Assembly: GCA_964562685.1 (NCBI GenBank)
Contig: CAZLUP010000020.1
Location: 1-64,000 of the forward strand
Source of the DNA: Stanieria sp964562685
GTDB taxonomy: Bacteria; Cyanobacteriota; Cyanobacteriia; Cyanobacteriales; Xenococcaceae
Length of the DNA stretch: 64,000 nt
Reading direction: 5' to 3'
Shown: piece after piece, positions 43,821 to 53,454 of the stretch
How positions within the stretch are numbered: the stretch's first letter is position 1
How the letters are laid out: each line of letters begins with the position of its first letter
Made by a program: the position numbers and the translations under genes
The notes under the pieces: generated by a model
What the model was told of the DNA's origin: nothing
What the model saw: the letters and a program-made list of their open reading frames with translations, nothing else
Database searches by the model: none

Positions 43821-45554
43821 ATGAAAGCTGCACTATTAAATAACCGCTATCGTATTTTAGAAACTATTGGCAGAGGAGGCTTTGGAGAAACATACTTAGC
43901 TGAAGATACTCATATGCCTTCCCAAAGAAAGTGTGTTCTCAAGCAGCTTAAACCAATTATCGAACAACCACATCTTCCTGAATGGGTTAAAGAGAGATTT
44001 CAGCGAGAAGCAGCGATTCTGGAAGAGTTAGGAGAAGGTAATCGTCAAATTCCTTGTCTTTATGCTTATTTTTCTGAAGCAGACAAATTTTATTTGGTTC
44101 AAGAATGGATTGAGGGGGTTACTTTAGCCGAGAAGTGGCAAACTGAAGGGAATTTAGACGCTAAAGAAGTTAGAAAAATTTTGGTGCAGCTTTTACCAGT
44201 ATTAGATTTTGTTCATAGTAAACGCATTATTCATCGAGATATTAAGCCAGAAAATATTATTATTAGATCTCAAGATAATTTACCTGTGTTGATTGATTTT
44301 GGTGCAGTTAAAGAAGCGATCGCGACTGTAGTTCATACTAATAATAGTAGTGCTTTTTCTGCTGCGATTGGTACGCCTGGTTATATGCCTTCCGAACAAG
44401 CTGCTGGTCGTCCTGTTTATTCTAGTGATCTATACAGTTTGGGATTGACAGCTATCTTTCTTCTCACAGGAAAATCTCCTCAAGATTTACAAAGCGATCC
44501 TGGTACTGGTGAAATTATCTGGCAAGAATATGCTACCCAGATCGATCCGAAGTTAGTAGCAATTTTAACTCAAGCGATCAAATTTCATCCACGCGATCGC
44601 TTTACAACTGCTAGAGAAATGTTAGAGGCATTAGACTCTTCTGTGCCTTGGCAAAATTTGACCAAAAAAACTTTAGTAGTAGCACCAAGGCAAGGAAGTA
44701 ATCAAAATAACTATTATGTTCCTCGTCAAAAGGGTAATACTGTAGCAGTCAAAGTTGATTCTTTTGAGGAGAGAAAATCAGGCAATTGGTTAGTTAATTT
44801 GTTTTTATTTTTATTATTAGCAGGAGGTTTAAGTGTCGGCGCATTTGTAGCTGGCTTTAGCTTCTTATCAAATATGTGGAATAATCGTTCTCAACCATTA
44901 CCACAAGCAACTTTAGAAGAACCAACCGAGCAAACTGAGTCTTTTCCTCCAATTAAAACTTTCCCAGAACTTTTTAAACCCAACCAACAAAAAGTCAAAC
45001 CTGAAGCAGAAAATCAAACTGAGTCAGAGTTAGAAGTTAACAACAGTTTAGAACAGCCAGAATCAGAATCCGCTCCAGAATCAGAACCTCCTGAAGTAGT
45101 AATCGATACCAAAACTGAACCTGAACCTAGACCAGAATCTCAACCAGAAATAGACGTTCCGATTATTAGAACGGGAAGTTCAGAAAATCAGCTTGTTAGT
45201 ACTTTGGGTAACCCTACTTCCGAGAGACAAGACTGGCAAAAAGATAGTCGCACTTTAGTTTATCAAGACGTTGTGCCTAACCAAGTCAATCTTAGTTATA
45301 AATCTGATGGTACAGGTAGAATTCGTCAAACTGATATTGCTTTAGCCTCATCAATTAGTTTGGATGCCATGCAAGAAACTTTAAATGAACTTTTGGGCGG
45401 TAATGCACCATCAGACGTGACAGAAAAACTGAGACAGGTATATGCACGGGAAACTAAGTTTAGTTTTTTCAAAGTAGGTAACTTGGAAGGAAAAGTAGAG
45501 CGAGATGCCAAGGATCGAGTTACTATTTCGGTTTGGGAATCTGGATATGAATAA
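43821..45554 (+). CDS. Ser/Thr protein kinase with extracytoplasmic domain
   Basis: The 577-residue protein has a kinase domain (about 10-275) with IGRGGFGETYLAED, Lys in CVLKQL, IHRDIKPENIII, LIDFGAVKEA and GTPGYMPSEQA, all canonical. A basic juxtamembrane stretch leads to one membrane helix (about 325-350). Beyond it is a Pro/Glu-rich linker and a folded C-terminal domain (~450-577: NQLVSTLGNPTSERQDW onward) that should face the periplasm. The layout fits a receptor kinase of cyanobacterial Spk type. It is convergent with pipX, with only 34 bp between stops. Confidence 0.92.
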   Translation: MKAALLNNRYRILETIGRGGFGETYLAEDTHMPSQRKCVLKQLKPIIEQPHLPEWVKERFQREAAILEELGEGNRQIPCLYAYFSEADKFYLVQEWIEGVTLAEKWQTEGNLDAKEVRKILVQLLPVLDFVHSKRIIHRDIKPENIIIRSQDNLPVLIDFGAVKEAIATVVHTNNSSAFSAAIGTPGYMPSEQAAGRPVYSSDLYSLGLTAIFLLTGKSPQDLQSDPGTGEIIWQEYATQIDPKLVAILTQAIKFHPRDRFTTAREMLEALDSSVPWQNLTKKTLVVAPRQGSNQNNYYVPRQKGNTVAVKVDSFEERKSGNWLVNLFLFLLLAGGLSVGAFVAGFSFLSNMWNNRSQPLPQATLEEPTEQTESFPPIKTFPELFKPNQQKVKPEAENQTESELEVNNSLEQPESESAPESEPPEVVIDTKTEPEPRPESQPEIDVPIIRTGSSENQLVSTLGNPTSERQDWQKDSRTLVYQDVVPNQVNLSYKSDGTGRIRQTDIALASSISLDAMQETLNELLGGNAPSDVTEKLRQVYARETKFSFFKVGNLEGKVERDAKDRVTISVWESGYE

Positions 45555-45588
45555 GCTTTTAACTTAGTTTGGGTTGACTCGCCAAAGT

Positions 45589-45867
45589 TTATTGGAAGGT
45601 TTGTTGATAGACTTGGTTAAGTTTTTGATATTCAGGGGAGATATTATTCTGGCGTAATTTTCGTAAACGATTTTCCACCAATAAACGGGCATCAGAACGG
45701 CTAATTGGGTCAAAAGTTAAGTTATCCGAAGTAAAAACCACAATAAAGAAAAGACGTTGAGCATAGAGAGTAGTAAAAAGCTCTCGATCATTTTCAATCA
45801 GGCAAATGCGATAGAGAAGACCAAAGGTAGGATGGTTGAGATAGGTTTCGTTACTTTGATAGTTCAC
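45589..45867 (-). CDS. pipX: PII-interacting protein PipX
   Basis: PipX is a small cyanobacterial co-activator that binds NtcA when 2-oxoglutarate is high and is sequestered by PII when nitrogen is plentiful. The 92-residue protein has the typical TYLNHPTFGLLYRIC start, the LFTTLYAQRLFFIVVF Tudor-like segment, FDPISRSDARLLVENRLRKLR and the C-terminal helix ending YQQTFQ. The start is a GTG at 45867 without an evident Shine-Dalgarno sequence. The gene diverges from nrdA across a 320-bp gap. The whole family appears to be restricted to cyanobacteria, which supports the host assignment. Confidence 0.95.
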   Translation of the reverse strand: MNYQSNETYLNHPTFGLLYRICLIENDRELFTTLYAQRLFFIVVFTSDNLTFDPISRSDARLLVENRLRKLRQNNISPEYQKLNQVYQQTFQ

Positions 45868-46188
45868 TAAAAAATTAGTTGATTAAATTTAGTCGCTATT
45901 ATCTGAATATTTTCAAATTATAATCGCCACTTGCCAATTTATTAGCGGGTCACTAACAGGATTTGTCAATCACTAATCAAACTTAAGATTAGTTTTTGTT
46001 TTTGGCGATCGCTTAAAAATTGTATTTAATTTTACATTAGAGTTGCTTAATAACGGGTTGAAATTGCTAAAAATCAATCTTAATACTCAGCCAGAATAAC
46101 TAGATGTAGAGTAATAAAAGCTGAATCTTCTAGTTAAGACACTAGATGTATAAAAAGTTGGGTTATATTATAAATCCAGGTAATCAAC
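45868..46188. other. Divergent promoter region pipX / nrdA
   Basis: A 320-bp AT-rich gap with one HIP1 site near 46005. The promoters of pipX and nrdA should both lie here. No further gene or strong hairpin is visible. Confidence 0.4.
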
Positions 46189-48474
46189 TTGTTTCAATCC
46201 GAGCATATGCAACAAACCTTATCGCCCCAACCCAACCTTCTCACACACAATACCAGTAATATTCAGGTGATTAGGAGAGATGGTTCTACTACTCTCCTCA
46301 ATATTGCTAAAATTCGCTCTGTGGTAGAGTGGGCTTGTCAAGGCAAAGAAGTTAATCCTATTACTTTAGAAGCTGGACTTACCACTAGATTAAGAGATGG
46401 GGTTACTACTAGAGAAATTCAAGATAATTTAATTGATTGCGCTTTGGGAATGTGTAGTCCTTCCGAACCAGAATGGCGTTATGTAGCAGGTAGATTACAT
46501 ATTTGGAATCTTTGGAAAGATACCGTTGTGAGTCGTGGTTATGGTTATGGAGATTACGCTAAGACAGTTAGATTACAAGTTGAAGCAAATCAATATGACC
46601 GCCAAATTTTAACTTATTCTTCAGAAGAATTATCCTTAGCAGGTACTTGGATTAATGAGGAATGGGACAAAGACTATGATTATGCTGGGGCAGTTTTGTT
46701 AACTAAACGCTATCTTTTGCCTGATGAGTTGCCCCAAGAAGCATTTCTGACTTGTGCTTTATTACTCGCCTCCGTAGAAGTCCCTCAGCAAAGATTAACA
46801 GTTGCTAAACAGTTTTATGAAGCGATCGCTCGTAGAAAAATCTCTCTTGCTACGCCAATTTTAGCTAATTTGAGAATTCCGAACGGTTCTTTAAGTAGTT
46901 GTTTTATTACAGCGATTGACGACAATTTAGAAAGTATTTTTGGTGAAATCACTAATACTGCCAGAATTTCTAAAAATGGCGGTGGGGTTGGGGTCAATGT
47001 CAGCCGAATTCGGGCAACTGGAAGCTGGGTAATGGGCAAGAAAAATGCCTCTGGTGGGATTGTGCCTTGGATTAAATTACTTAATGATACAGCGATCGCA
47101 GTTAATCAAGGCGGACGTAGGGCTGGTGCGGTTACCGTCGGTGTTGATATTTGGCATTTGGATGTGCCAGAATTTCTGGAAATGCAAACAGAAAATGGCG
47201 ATCAACGCCGTAAAGCTTATGATGTCTTTCCCCAGCTAGTTATTACTGATGAATTCATGCGTAGGGTAGTAGCTAAGGAAGAATGGACATTAGTAGATCC
47301 CTATGAAGTTAGAATGAAATTAGGTATCGAACTTGCTACCTTATGGGGCGAACAATTTGAAACCGCTTATCGTCAGATTGAATCGGAACTAGGGAAAACA
47401 ATTACTCTCTACAAAAAAATTAACGCCCGCGAATTGTTTAAAGAGATCATGCGATCGCAGGTAGAAACAGGAATGCCCTATTTAGCGTTTAAAGATACGA
47501 TCAATCGCGCCAATCCCAATCAACATGAAGGATATATTCCTGGGGTAAATTTGTGCTGTGAAAGTTTTAGTAATGTGCAGCCAGGAGTAGAGGCACACTG
47601 TTGTAACCTGGTTTCGATTAATTTAGCCAATACTGAAGAAACTGAACTACCTAATATCTGTCAATTGGCAGTCCGAATTTTAGATAATACTATCGATCTG
47701 ACTAACCCTCCTTTTGCAGCCTCAAAAAACCACAACGATAAATACCGCACCATTGGCGTAGGTTGTATGGGTTTGGCTGATTGGTTGGCTAAAAGACGTT
47801 TAGCTTATCATCATCTGAGCGAAATTAGCTATCTGTTTGAAGAATTTGGTTACTGGTGTACCCATGCTTCGATGGAATTAGCCAAAGAAAGAGGTGCATA
47901 TTCCGCCTTTGCAGGTAGTGAATGGAGTCAAGGGAAGTTAATCGGTGCTAAACCCGTAGAATGGTTTTTAGAAAATGCTAGAGATAAACAACGTTGGGTG
48001 ACTCTATCCCAAGATATTCAAAAATACGGCATTCGTAATTCCCATATTACCGCGATCGCGCCTAATACTTCTTCCTCTCTGGTTCAAGGTTGTACGGCTA
48101 GTGTTTTACCTGCTTATAGCAAATTCTTCTACGATAAATGGGCTAAGGGTGCTGTTCCGATTGCACCACCTTTTCTTCAGGATTTCTTTTGGTTTTATCA
48201 CGAGAATAAGTCTTTAGACCAGAAAAAAGTCGTAAAAGCCGTTGCTACGATGCAGCAATGGATTGATACGGGTATTTCGATGGAATTACTTTTCAATCTT
48301 AATCAAGGTGTGTATTTCCCTGACGAACCCGAAAGATGTCTTAAAGCCAAAGATATTTATGAAACTCTAGTTTTGGCTTGGGAATCAGGTTGTAAAGCAG
48401 TGTATTACATTCGTACTGTACAAAAAGACGATTTCAAAGAATCAAACGATACTTGTGTAGCTTGCGCTAATTAA
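46189..48474 (+). CDS. nrdA: Class I ribonucleotide reductase alpha subunit
   Basis: NrdA reduces ribonucleoside diphosphates to deoxy forms together with the radical-bearing NrdB encoded at 49488. The ~761-residue protein starts with an ATP-cone allosteric domain (VIRRDGSTTLLNIAKIRSVV). The barrel shows SSCFITAIDDN with the first redox cysteine, GGRRAGAVTVG, and NLCCESFSN with the thiyl-radical region. The C-terminal CVACAN carries the swinging CxxC pair. The TTG at 46189 has AGG eight bases upstream; an ATG at 46207 is the alternative, without a spaced Shine-Dalgarno sequence. A DUF29 gene separates it from nrdB. Confidence 0.93.
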   Translation: MFQSEHMQQTLSPQPNLLTHNTSNIQVIRRDGSTTLLNIAKIRSVVEWACQGKEVNPITLEAGLTTRLRDGVTTREIQDNLIDCALGMCSPSEPEWRYVAGRLHIWNLWKDTVVSRGYGYGDYAKTVRLQVEANQYDRQILTYSSEELSLAGTWINEEWDKDYDYAGAVLLTKRYLLPDELPQEAFLTCALLLASVEVPQQRLTVAKQFYEAIARRKISLATPILANLRIPNGSLSSCFITAIDDNLESIFGEITNTARISKNGGGVGVNVSRIRATGSWVMGKKNASGGIVPWIKLLNDTAIAVNQGGRRAGAVTVGVDIWHLDVPEFLEMQTENGDQRRKAYDVFPQLVITDEFMRRVVAKEEWTLVDPYEVRMKLGIELATLWGEQFETAYRQIESELGKTITLYKKINARELFKEIMRSQVETGMPYLAFKDTINRANPNQHEGYIPGVNLCCESFSNVQPGVEAHCCNLVSINLANTEETELPNICQLAVRILDNTIDLTNPPFAASKNHNDKYRTIGVGCMGLADWLAKRRLAYHHLSEISYLFEEFGYWCTHASMELAKERGAYSAFAGSEWSQGKLIGAKPVEWFLENARDKQRWVTLSQDIQKYGIRNSHITAIAPNTSSSLVQGCTASVLPAYSKFFYDKWAKGAVPIAPPFLQDFFWFYHENKSLDQKKVVKAVATMQQWIDTGISMELLFNLNQGVYFPDEPERCLKAKDIYETLVLAWESGCKAVYYIRTVQKDDFKESNDTCVACAN

Positions 48475-48572
48475 AGTTTTTCATTGTTGTAGTAGAGGCA
48501 ATTGATTGTCTCTCTCTAAACTTTGTCCTGACAACAACCTTTACTATAAAAAATAGTTATGAATGAAATGAT

Positions 48573-49088
48573 ATGATGCAAATGCCTGAAGCAAACTCAA
48601 AGACGACAAAAACTTCAATGTCTGGATCGAATCTCTACGAAACTGATTTTTATGCTTGGACACAGAAACAGGCAGTCTTGCTTCGTGAACAACAATGGAA
48701 TCAGCTTGATCTGCCTAACTTGATTGAGGAGATTGAATCTTTGGGTAAGCAGCAACGACAGGAACTTCGCAACCGTCTAAGTGTGCTGATTGGACATCTA
48801 TTAAAATGGGAATATCAGCCCCAACATCGCACTCGTAGTTGGCTAGCAACAATTCGTATTCAACGTCGTGACACTTTACGATTACTGAAAGATAATCCAA
48901 GCCTCAAACCTTATCTTGATGAGGCGTTAGAGGAAGCGTATGAAAATGCTAGAGATTTAGCGATGGGAGAAACTAATTTACCAGAACAAACCTTTCCTCT
49001 CAGTTGTCTTTATACTGTCACAGAAATTTTCGATGATCGCTTTTACCCAGGTGAGCCAAGTGAATTAGTAGACGGTTCGGAATTTTAA
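48573..49088 (+). CDS. DUF29-family protein
   Basis: The 171-residue protein has the DUF29 pattern: LYETDFYAWTQKQAVLLR, LDLPNLIEEIESLGKQQR, LSVLIGHLLKWEYQP, SWLATIRIQR and the final LYTVTEIFDDRFYPG. DUF29 proteins are multiplied in cyanobacterial genomes and have no assigned function; they are helical and soluble. It lies between nrdA and nrdB on the same strand, 98 bp after nrdA and 400 bp before nrdB. That is probably an insertion into an ancestral nrdAB pair rather than a functional link. Confidence 0.88.
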   Translation: MMQMPEANSKTTKTSMSGSNLYETDFYAWTQKQAVLLREQQWNQLDLPNLIEEIESLGKQQRQELRNRLSVLIGHLLKWEYQPQHRTRSWLATIRIQRRDTLRLLKDNPSLKPYLDEALEEAYENARDLAMGETNLPEQTFPLSCLYTVTEIFDDRFYPGEPSELVDGSEF

Positions 49089-49487
49089 AAATTGATAGCG
49101 TGATGTTTTTTTAGCGAGACACTGCCTGATTGCTGTTAATAGTTAACGGTTATCTTTACTTTTTGATGAGTACTAATTGATTCACAAGAAGGTGAACCCC
49201 GCGCAGCAATATTTGGGGTGTATTTACTTTAAAGGATAAAGTGATATCAAATCAAATAATGTTTGCTACAGATGATGTTTTTGTAGGGGCGATTGGTCAA
49301 TCGCCCTTACGAGATGTGTCGCATTCTTTTTTCTATTTGGTATGAGAATTCTCGTTCGGAATCTTGAAAATTAATATTTTTCCTCAAATAAAATAATAAT
49401 TATATATAGCGTTATAAAACTGATTTTGTTAAGCTAAAACACTACATATAGGATAATTTTAGAGATTGACTCGCTCAAACCGTACTT
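49089..49487. other. Gap upstream of nrdB with palindrome
   Basis: About 400 bases containing the 28-bp palindrome at 49283-49310. The AT-rich stretch that follows (49370-49480) probably contains the nrdB promoter. No gene is visible. Confidence 0.4.
49283..49310. repeat. 28-bp palindromic repeat, copy 5
   Basis: It begins GTAGGGGCGATTG and ends CAATCGCCCTTAC, with a GTC/G centre. Arms CGATTG/CAATCG pair. Confidence 0.75.
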
Positions 49488-50552
49488 ATGACTTCTTTTT
49501 TATCTAATCAAAACAAAATGTTAGCCAATCCGATTTTTAATCCTCAAGGAGACGACAGAATTGAAAATCGCTCGATTTGGTTTGGGAATACCACTAATTT
49601 AATGCAACTAAACGATGTCCGCTATTCTTGGGCAATTGGATTATATCAACAGATGCGGGAAAACTTCTGGATTCCGCAAAAACTCGATCTGACTCAAGAT
49701 GTCACTGATTATTGGAATTTAACTGCTGAAGAAAGATATGCTTATGATGGCATTTTAAGTTATCTTACTTTTCTTGATTCTGTTCAAACCTGCAATATTC
49801 CTCATCTTAAAAGTTGTGTTACTGCACCAGAAGTAAGTTTGTGTATGGCAGAACAAATTTCTCAAGAAGGAATGCACAATCAAAGTTATCAATATATTAT
49901 TGAAACAGTTATTCCGAGCGATCGCAGAAGTACGGTTTATGATTTTTGGCGTACAGATAAAGTTTTAGCGGATCGTTGTCAATTTATTGCTGGACTGTAT
50001 CAAAATTATGTAGATAACCCTACTGAGGAAAATTATTTTACTGCTTTACTGGCAGATTATTTATTGGAGGGTATTTATTTCTACAACGGCTTTATCTACT
50101 TTTATAATTTAGCTTCTCGGATGTTAATGCCAGGAAGTGCCGATATTTTTAAGATGATTAACCGTGATGAATTAAGTCATGTCAGACTTTATCAAAAACT
50201 TATTCCCGAAGCGCGACAATTATTTATTCATTCAGTGGATCAAATTTATGAAATGTTTGACACGGCAGTACAACATGAAGTCAAGTGGACTAATCATATT
50301 GTCGGAGATAATATTTTGGGTGTTACTGAAAGCAGTACTGAACAATATACCAAGTATCTAGCCAATCTTAGATTGAAAGCAATTGGTTTAGAACCACTTT
50401 ATCCAGAAGATAAATACCAAAAGAGTCCTTATCGGCATTTAGAACGTTTTTCCGATACCAAAAAAGAAGGTCATACTAAGGCTAATTTCTTTGAAGCTGG
50501 AGTTACTAGTTATGTCATGTCTTCAGGAATTGGCGGTTGGGACGAAATTTAA
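49488..50552 (+). CDS. nrdB: Class I ribonucleotide reductase beta subunit
   Basis: NrdB is the di-metal radical subunit of ribonucleotide reductase. The 354-residue helical protein has Asp97 (FLDSVQ) and the signature EGMHNQSYQY with metal ligands Glu127 and His130 and the radical Tyr134. Further ligands lie in the LADYLLEGIYFYNGF and INRDELSHVRL helices. The C-terminal tail (about 300-354) that docks into NrdA is present. The radical Tyr being retained argues for a tyrosyl-radical enzyme. It is about 1 kb downstream of nrdA with a DUF29 gene between them, and probably has its own promoter. Confidence 0.94.
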   Translation: MTSFLSNQNKMLANPIFNPQGDDRIENRSIWFGNTTNLMQLNDVRYSWAIGLYQQMRENFWIPQKLDLTQDVTDYWNLTAEERYAYDGILSYLTFLDSVQTCNIPHLKSCVTAPEVSLCMAEQISQEGMHNQSYQYIIETVIPSDRRSTVYDFWRTDKVLADRCQFIAGLYQNYVDNPTEENYFTALLADYLLEGIYFYNGFIYFYNLASRMLMPGSADIFKMINRDELSHVRLYQKLIPEARQLFIHSVDQIYEMFDTAVQHEVKWTNHIVGDNILGVTESSTEQYTKYLANLRLKAIGLEPLYPEDKYQKSPYRHLERFSDTKKEGHTKANFFEAGVTSYVMSSGIGGWDEI

Positions 50553-50568
50553 GTTTTATTAGATTGTG

Positions 50569-50596
50569 CTAGGGACGTAACATACTACGTCCTTAC
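50569..50596. repeat. 28-bp palindromic repeat, copy 6
   Basis: It begins CTAGGGACGTAAC and ends TACTACGTCCTTAC. The arms GGACGTA/TACGTCC pair perfectly. It lies 17 bp after the nrdB stop and could also serve as a terminator hairpin. Confidence 0.7.
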
Positions 50597-50681
50597 TACG
50601 AATAACAGATAAGTATCGATGCAGTAACCCAGACTGACAAGGTATCTTAAAAGTAGTAGCTCAATTTAAAAAGCAAATATT

Positions 50682-52061
50682 ATGGAACATTCAACTACTG
50701 AGCAGTTACGAGATGCTATTACTGCTTATCGAAATTCAGTTGATTATTTAGAAATTAGAGTTGAACAGAGTGAATCAACTAATTTAGCTTTTCGAGGCAA
50801 ACAATTAGATGCAGTTAATCGTAGCTTTGCTTTAGCAGGTGGAATTCGTGCTTGTCATCAAGGTGGTTGGAGTTTTGTTACCTTCAATGGTTTAGAAGAG
50901 TTAAAACCAAGAATTGAAGAAGCTATTTCTCAAGCAAAATTGGTTGGTAAAGAAACTACTCAACTAGCTGCGATCGCACCAATCGAAAACTATGTCAAAG
51001 TAGAACTAAAACGAGATCCTCGTGGTGTTTCTCTGCAAGATAAACGTCAAATTTTAGAAGCCTATAACCAGTTAATTTTAGAATACGACCCACGCATTCA
51101 AACTACGATGAGCAGTTTGGGTGATGTTTTTACTACCAATTACTTTGTTAATTCGGTTGGTAGTTGTATTGTTCAAGAAAGATTAGATGTTACTGGTCGG
51201 TTTGGTGCGATCGCTAGAGGTGAAGGCGGAATTGTTCGTCAAGGTTTTGAATCAATTCATTCTAGAGATGATTTTAATTGCTTAATTGGCATTGAAGACC
51301 GAGTATTAGGTGCAGCTAAACGGGCAGTTAATCAATTAGAAGCCAATTCGGTTAAAGGTGGGCAATATACTGTTATTCTTGATCCTTATCTATCAGGTGT
51401 GTTTATTCACGAAGCTTTTGGGCATTTATCAGAAGCAGATTTTGTCTATGAAAATCCTCGAATGCAAGAACTTTTAACCATTGGTAAACCTTTAGGGATC
51501 GAACAACTCAATGTAATTGACGATGCTACATTAGACGATTTACCTGGTTCAATTAAATACGATGATGAAGGAGTTCCGGGACAAAAAAAATATCTAATTA
51601 AAAATGGGGTTTTAACTCAACGTCTTCATTCGAGGGAAACCGCAGGAAAAATGCACGAACAACCAACGGGTAATGCTAGAGCGATCCGTGCCAACTATCC
51701 ACCTATTGTGCGGATGACGAATACAGCGATTGAACCAGGGGATACTTCTTTTGAAGAAATGATTGGCGATATTGATGAAGGAGTTTATGCCGTCAGAATG
51801 TTAGGAGGACAAACCAACGGAGAAATGTTTACTTTTGCAGCAGCAGAAGGTTATATGATACGTAATGGTAAAATTGCCGAACCTGTAAGCGATGTGACTT
51901 TAACAGGTAATGTTTTCCAAACTCTTAAAGATATTGAAGCAATTGGTAACGATACCCTCTTTACTAATGGCGGTTGTGGTAAAGGCGGACAGATGCCTTT
52001 ACCTGTAAGCGTTGGAGGACCACATCTCAGAATTAAAAATGTTGTAGTTGGTGGCAGATAA
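50682..52061 (+). CDS. tldD: TldD/PmbA-family metalloprotease (TldD)
   Basis: The 459-residue protein is a TldD-type peptidase. The zinc-binding helix FIHEAFGHLSEAD holds an HExxxH motif at His243-His248, and a later Cys sits in GGCGKGGQMP. With its partner TldE/PmbA, TldD degrades peptides and matures some ribosomally made peptides. No pmbA gene is in the window, although in cyanobacteria the two are often adjacent. The start ATG is well placed, 130 bp after nrdB and its palindrome. Confidence 0.93.
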   Translation: MEHSTTEQLRDAITAYRNSVDYLEIRVEQSESTNLAFRGKQLDAVNRSFALAGGIRACHQGGWSFVTFNGLEELKPRIEEAISQAKLVGKETTQLAAIAPIENYVKVELKRDPRGVSLQDKRQILEAYNQLILEYDPRIQTTMSSLGDVFTTNYFVNSVGSCIVQERLDVTGRFGAIARGEGGIVRQGFESIHSRDDFNCLIGIEDRVLGAAKRAVNQLEANSVKGGQYTVILDPYLSGVFIHEAFGHLSEADFVYENPRMQELLTIGKPLGIEQLNVIDDATLDDLPGSIKYDDEGVPGQKKYLIKNGVLTQRLHSRETAGKMHEQPTGNARAIRANYPPIVRMTNTAIEPGDTSFEEMIGDIDEGVYAVRMLGGQTNGEMFTFAAAEGYMIRNGKIAEPVSDVTLTGNVFQTLKDIEAIGNDTLFTNGGCGKGGQMPLPVSVGGPHLRIKNVVVGGR

Positions 52062-52104
52062 GTCTAATGGGACATGATGACCAGGTGTAGCCTTGAATCG
52101 ATAG

Positions 52105-53454
52105 CTATGAATCGGTTGTTTCAGCCTCTATCAGAGGCGGTTTCTGCAACACCTTTTTTTCTTTTTTCGTTGCTCCACTAACTATTAACATCGGAATTCG
52201 TACTTGAAAACAACTACCTACATCTAATTGACTAGTCACCGTAATTTTCCCGCCATGACTTTTAGCGATCGCGCTTGCAATCGCTAATCCTAAACCCGTA
52301 CCACCTTCACGGCGGGAACGAGCTTTATCAGCACGCCAAAAGCGGTCAAAGACAAAAGGAATTTGATCTGGTGCAATTCCAATTCCTGTATCTTTCACGC
52401 TGACAATTACATAACGGTTTTGTTTGTGAAGATGAACGCTAACTTGACCTCCTTCAGGGGTGTATTGCAGTGCATTCTCAACTAAATTAGAAAATAGACG
52501 AGTAAGTTGAGTTTGATCGCCTACTACTAAGACATCTAATAAAAAATCCGCTTTTAACGCAATATTCTTACTTTGGGCAAAAGGCTCAAGCAGAGTAATA
52601 ATATTTTGGAGAATTGTATTGATCAAAAGAGGTTTTTTCTCTCGATCCGGAATAATTACTGCCTTATCTGTTCGTGCTAAAAACAGTAAATCTTCAATTA
52701 AATGACTCATTTGAGTAGTAGCACTAGCGATCGCAGTAATTTTTTTAGCATCTTTGGCATGAATTCTTTCGGGATGAGATTGCATCACATCGACAGAAGC
52801 TTTAATCGCAGTTAAAGGACCCCGTAATTCATGGGAGGCATCAGCAGTAAATTGTTTAAGTTTCTGAAAACTTTCTTCAATCGGTTCAATTGCTTTTTGT
52901 GCTAACCAAAAACCACCTAACCCGATCAAAATAAGAGTCATCAGTCCGCCAAAAATTAAAACCCAAAAAAGTTGAATTTGAACGGCTTCGATTTCTTCAA
53001 TCGACTGGCTCGCTCTAATATAACCCTCTAAAGAAGGTTGATTGGGACTAGAACCATCTTTAAAAACAGAAATAGTATAAGCGCGAACGGGAAATTTTGT
53101 TTTTCTATGTTGAAGATTAGCTGCACCCGTTGTAGGAGGAAGTTCTAAGCGAATAAACCCTTTACTTCCCAATAAATTACCTTGGGCATCAAACCATTCT
53201 AAACTCTGTTTATCGCGATTAAAAATATCTCGCCAAGGAACTTTATCTACCTGATTGAGATAACCACTACCCGTTCTTTCTACTTCAGTAAAAGCAGGAG
53301 CAGCAGATTGAGCGAGTGTTAATAATTTTTTGTCTAATTGACGGTAGAGATTACGACTAAAAAATACATAAACACCCATCCCAAATACACTTAAAATCGC
53401 TGCCATTACTGTTAAGTAAGACAAAAGTAGTCGCCAACGTAAACTTTGAAACAT
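52105..53454 (-). CDS. Membrane sensor histidine kinase
   Basis: The ~449-residue protein has a first membrane helix at about residues 8-30, a periplasmic sensing region of ~130 residues and a second helix at about 160-185. HisKA has the phospho-acceptor in ADASHELRGPLTAI (near residue 205), and the HATPase has NLVENALQYTPEGG, DTGIGIAPDQIP and GGTGLGLAIASAI. It is the probable partner of the response regulator gene upstream on the same strand, but about 540 bp of repeats lie between them. I chose the ATG at 53454 over a TTG at 53460. The sensed stimulus is unknown. Confidence 0.9.
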   Translation of the reverse strand: MFQSLRWRLLLSYLTVMAAILSVFGMGVYVFFSRNLYRQLDKKLLTLAQSAAPAFTEVERTGSGYLNQVDKVPWRDIFNRDKQSLEWFDAQGNLLGSKGFIRLELPPTTGAANLQHRKTKFPVRAYTISVFKDGSSPNQPSLEGYIRASQSIEEIEAVQIQLFWVLIFGGLMTLILIGLGGFWLAQKAIEPIEESFQKLKQFTADASHELRGPLTAIKASVDVMQSHPERIHAKDAKKITAIASATTQMSHLIEDLLFLARTDKAVIIPDREKKPLLINTILQNIITLLEPFAQSKNIALKADFLLDVLVVGDQTQLTRLFSNLVENALQYTPEGGQVSVHLHKQNRYVIVSVKDTGIGIAPDQIPFVFDRFWRADKARSRREGGTGLGLAIASAIAKSHGGKITVTSQLDVGSCFQVRIPMLIVSGATKKEKKVLQKPPLIEAETTDS

